From an uncultured Granulosicoccaceae bacterium (GTDB taxonomy: Bacteria > Pseudomonadota > Gammaproteobacteria > Granulosicoccales > Granulosicoccaceae), in assembly GCA_937951695.1 (NCBI GenBank), contig CALFBL010000327.1, positions 1 to 16,218 of the forward strand: 16,218 nt of DNA. The letters are read 5' to 3'. The notes beneath the pieces are model-generated. The model saw nothing but the letters and a program-made list of their open reading frames with translations, ran no database searches and was not told the origin of the DNA. The position numbers were made by a program, and so were the translations under genes. This document shows, piece after piece, positions 13,772-16,218 of this stretch (the stretch's first letter is position 1; each line of letters begins with the position of its first letter).

Positions 13772-15085
13772 ATGATTTCGTCCCCTATGCCGGACATCTC
13801 GTACCGGGTTTACAGCCACACCTTTAAGCTTGACCCCATCGTTCGCAGCTTGCTCGACACCGATGTGTACAAGCTACTGATGCTGCAGACCATCTGGAAA
13901 GAGCGTGCCGATGTGCCGGTAACGTTTTCGCTGATCAACCGTACCCAATCGGTACGAATTGCCGAAGAAATTGATGAAGCCCAGCTGCGCGAGCAACTCG
14001 ATCATGCTCGCAGCCTCACACTCTCAAAGCAAGAGCGGATCTGGCTGGCGGGTAACACCTTCTATGGAACAGAGCGTCTGTTTTCAGCCGAATTTTTACA
14101 TTGGTTAAAAACGTACCAGTTACCCGAATACGAACTACGTGTCATCAACGGCCAATATGAAATAACCTTTGAAGGTCGCTGGGCGGACGTCACCATGTGG
14201 GAAATACCGGTGTTGTCGATCATCAGCGAACTGCGCTCAAGGGCTGCGATGCAACCGATCAATCGCTTCGAACTGGATGTACTGTACGCACGGGCCAAAG
14301 CCAAGTTGTGGGAAAAAGTTCTGCGTCTGAACAATTTACCCGAACTTCGAATCGCAGATTTCGGTACCCGCAGACGGCACAGTTTTTTATGGCAGAAGTG
14401 GTGTATCTCCGCTATGCAGGAAGGGCTGGGAGATAAATTTATCGGCACCAGTAACGTACTGCTCGCCGGCCAACTGGACGTGGAAGCGATCGGTACCAAC
14501 GCTCATGAACTGCCCATGGTGGAAGCCGCTCTGGCGCAATCCGATAACGACTTACTGCATTCCCCTTACAACGTATTAAAAATGTGGCGCCGCACCTACG
14601 ATGGCAACTTACTCATTGTGTTACCTGACACCTATGGCACCAACACCTACTTAAAACACGCACCCGATTGGGTCACTGAGTGGAGCGGATTCAGAATCGA
14701 TTCCAAAGAACCCATAGCCGGAGGCCGTGAACTGATCAACTGGTGGAAGCAGCGCGGCGTCGACCCCAACGAGAAACTGTTGATATTCTCCGATGGCTTA
14801 ACCGTTGATAAGATCGAACAGGTGTACCACGAATTCCACGGCAAGGTTCGTTTGTCATTCGGTTGGGGCACGCATCTCACCAATGACTTTCGCGATTGCG
14901 CCACCAAACAAAACGATGCCCTGCGAGCGATCTCACTGGTGTGCAAAGTCACCCACGCAAACGGTGAGCCCACGGTTAAATTGTCAGATAACTTCCATAA
15001 GGCCACAGGCCCAAAAGCCTCGATCGACCACTATCGAACAGTGTTTGACCAAAAGCCTGTGGATGAGGGAGCGGTTGAAGTCTGA
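13772..15085 (+). CDS. pncB: Nicotinate phosphoribosyltransferase
   Basis: A 437-residue enzyme that joins nicotinate to PRPP, with ATP hydrolysis, to give nicotinate mononucleotide: the committed step of the Preiss-Handler NAD salvage route in the cytoplasm. Family marks include SLLDTDVYKLLMLQ (26-39), the phosphoribosyl-binding segment DFGTRRRHS (196-204), the IGTNAHELPM motif with His245 (the residue phosphorylated in characterised PncB enzymes), LPDTYGT, and FSDGLTVDKI with GWGTHLTNDF near the C-terminus. The length fits the bacterial PncB group (about 400-440). The start ATG at 13772 has AAGGA eight bases upstream, so it is preferred over the in-frame ATG five codons later. It is last in the ferredoxin-aminotransferase-pncB operon. 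Its TGA is only nine bases from the stop of the opposing xdhC gene. Confidence 0.97.
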   Translation: MISSPMPDISYRVYSHTFKLDPIVRSLLDTDVYKLLMLQTIWKERADVPVTFSLINRTQSVRIAEEIDEAQLREQLDHARSLTLSKQERIWLAGNTFYGTERLFSAEFLHWLKTYQLPEYELRVINGQYEITFEGRWADVTMWEIPVLSIISELRSRAAMQPINRFELDVLYARAKAKLWEKVLRLNNLPELRIADFGTRRRHSFLWQKWCISAMQEGLGDKFIGTSNVLLAGQLDVEAIGTNAHELPMVEAALAQSDNDLLHSPYNVLKMWRRTYDGNLLIVLPDTYGTNTYLKHAPDWVTEWSGFRIDSKEPIAGGRELINWWKQRGVDPNEKLLIFSDGLTVDKIEQVYHEFHGKVRLSFGWGTHLTNDFRDCATKQNDALRAISLVCKVTHANGEPTVKLSDNFHKATGPKASIDHYRTVFDQKPVDEGAVEV

Positions 15086-15094
15086 TACTTCCGC

Positions 15095-16087
15095 CTACTT
15101 GTTTCTCATCGCAATCAAATGCGCAATGATTGATACCGCAATTTCAGCGGATGAGCGGCTACCAATATCCAATCCAACCGGGCCTACCAGTCGGTCTAGC
15201 TCGTGTTGTTCAAGACCCAAACCCAATAAGCGGTGTTTGCGTTTCTCGTAGTTTCGGGTAGAGCCCAATGCGCCCACGTAAAACGCTTTCGAGGGTAAGG
15301 CTTCAAGCAGCGCCAGATCATCAACGTTCGGATCATGAGTTAACGCCAGCACCGCAGAGTTCGCGTCAGTAGCGTATCGCAAAACCGCATCATCGGGTGA
15401 CAGATCCAGCACCGGAACCTTAGCCACCCGCCAGGCTTCTTTAAATCCGGGCCGAGGGTCACACACCAGCACCTCATAATCCAGCGCCATCGCAAATTCG
15501 GCCGTGTAACGCGACAGCTGGCCAGCACCGATAATGAGTATGCGCCAATGCGCCCCGAATACTTTACTCACAGTGGCGTCGATGTACTGAAATCGGTTCT
15601 TGCTGTCAGTATCGCCCACAGCTTCAAGTGCGACGTGCCCCGTATTGAGATTCACCGTACGGCGAACGCGTCGACGCTGGTCAATGGCTGCGGACAGTTC
15701 GGCAAGTGCGTCCGCACCGCGAATCGGTTCGAACACCAATTCCAATTCGCCACCACACGCTAACCCGAACCGCCGCGCTTGCTCATCATCCACATGAAGC
15801 GTTGAAATACCCCGTTCTGCTTTGGAGCCTGCTTTGGGGCCCCCTATGTGTTCCGCCGCACGCCCTCCTGTTGCACGATTCAGGGATTCAACCAGTTGCT
15901 TCTCAACACACCCACCGGACACCGAGCCCACCAATTCGCCGTCCTCTCGAACAGCAGCAATGGAGCCCACCGGACGTGGCGAGGAGCCCCAAGTACGAAC
16001 CACTGTTACTAGGTAGAGGCTGTGATTGGCCCGCAGCCAGTCGCTAGCGACCTGAATCACTTCCTGATCGCAGTTTTGAATCGTCAT
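15095..16087 (-). CDS. xdhC: XdhC/CoxI family molybdenum-cofactor maturation factor for xanthine dehydrogenase
   Basis: A 330-residue accessory protein. In characterised systems XdhC binds molybdenum cofactor, promotes its sulfuration and hands it to the XdhB subunit; it is not part of the final enzyme. The N-terminal XdhC/CoxI domain shows GSSPRPVGS (34-42), GSVSGGCVE (54-62) and FGLACGGELELVFEP (107-121). The C-terminal Rossmann-type domain shows LIIGAGQLSRY (184-194), LTHDPNVDDLAL (249-260), YVGALGSTRNYEKR (270-283) and PVGLDIGSRSSAEIAVSI (303-320). The ATG at 16087 is preceded closely by GAGG (two bases away), a short but possible spacing. It stands apart from xdhAB, about 14 kb away in this window, and its 3' end meets pncB with nine bases between the stops. 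Length and domains are complete. Confidence 0.95.
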   Translation of the reverse strand: MTIQNCDQEVIQVASDWLRANHSLYLVTVVRTWGSSPRPVGSIAAVREDGELVGSVSGGCVEKQLVESLNRATGGRAAEHIGGPKAGSKAERGISTLHVDDEQARRFGLACGGELELVFEPIRGADALAELSAAIDQRRRVRRTVNLNTGHVALEAVGDTDSKNRFQYIDATVSKVFGAHWRILIIGAGQLSRYTAEFAMALDYEVLVCDPRPGFKEAWRVAKVPVLDLSPDDAVLRYATDANSAVLALTHDPNVDDLALLEALPSKAFYVGALGSTRNYEKRKHRLLGLGLEQHELDRLVGPVGLDIGSRSSAEIAVSIIAHLIAMRNK

Positions 16088-16154
16088 GACCTCAATGAAG
16101 TGCTGGATCTTAAGCTAGGGAGGCATCATTCGAAATTAATAATGCCGCAACCTA

Positions 16155-16183
16155 AACCTAGGCACAAATTAGCGGTGTGACAA
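16155..16183 (-). promoter_or_regulatory. Weak candidate promoter upstream of xdhC
   Basis: On the minus strand TTGTCA (16183-16178, five of six matches to the -35 consensus) is followed by 17 bases and TAGGTT (16160-16155), a poor -10. The rest of the 131-base gap from 16088 to the window end contains an AT-rich stretch (about 16124-16144) and nothing else that I can name. Confidence 0.22.
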
Positions 16184-16218
16184 GCATTTCGGCCTCACCA
16201 GAACTGTCATCTGTGAGG

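Noticed and set aside
15003..15062. CCACAGGC / GCCTGTGG inverted repeat with a repeated CCAAAAGCCT at the 3' end of pncB
   Set aside because: It is within coding sequence with 44 bases between the arms and no T-tract. Probably chance; too weak to call a bidirectional terminator.
16193..16218. CCTCAC / GTGAGG inverted repeat at the right edge
   Set aside because: It is only six bases per arm and touches the window end, so its context cannot be judged.

Overview
This window looks like an ordinary chromosomal segment of a free-living, probably aerobic gammaproteobacterium. The grounds are a TypA whose N-terminus is close to the enterobacterial BipA protein, a ZapE-type ATPase, a YgjP-like metallopeptidase, and housekeeping genes packed tightly on both strands. 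The assignment is by family resemblance only; no rRNA or tRNA gene is present to settle it. I see no insertion sequence, phage gene, CRISPR array or tRNA gene.

Layout. (1) 1-3633, minus strand: a purine-catabolism operon, ade - xdhA - xdhB, in which xdhB runs off the left edge. Adenine deaminase makes hypoxanthine, and xanthine dehydrogenase oxidises that to xanthine and urate. (2) 3634-3798: a divergent promoter region. (3) 3799-5625, plus strand: typA/bipA, convergent with (4) 8021-5670, minus strand: an apparent three-gene operon of a divergent MotA/TolQ/ExbB-type membrane protein, a small PilZ-domain protein, and zapE. (5) 8022-8184: an intergenic stretch with a notable two-tier inverted repeat. 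(6) 8904-8185, minus: a YgjP-like zinc metallopeptidase with a TTG start, divergent from (7) 9000-10247, plus: a CPA1-type Na+/H+ antiporter, whose 3' end overlaps the 3' end of (8) 11997-10222, minus: a membrane-bound hybrid histidine kinase with its own receiver domain. (9) 12226-15085, plus: a compact operon of adrenodoxin-type [2Fe-2S] ferredoxin, class I/II aminotransferase, and pncB (nicotinate phosphoribosyltransferase, NAD salvage). (10) 16087-15095, minus: xdhC, the accessory factor for xanthine dehydrogenase, convergent with pncB.

How the genes work together. The purine-degradation parts lie at the two edges. The catalytic subunits and the deaminase are at the left, and the XdhC factor that matures the molybdenum cofactor of the enzyme is about 14 kb away at the right. 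XDH normally passes electrons to NAD+, so pncB beside xdhC is metabolically compatible, but a functional link is only inference.

The least ordinary features are four. A run of hexanucleotide repeats in xdhA encodes an Asp-Thr tract inside the second iron-sulfur domain. The MotA-like protein has lost the conserved proline/glycine core of the third membrane helix and is coupled to a PilZ protein with a partly degenerate c-di-GMP site. The intergenic inverted repeat at 8102-8149 is unexplained. The ferredoxin/aminotransferase/pncB operon is not a combination I can name. None of these amounts to a demonstrated new system; the MotA-like/PilZ pair is the best candidate.
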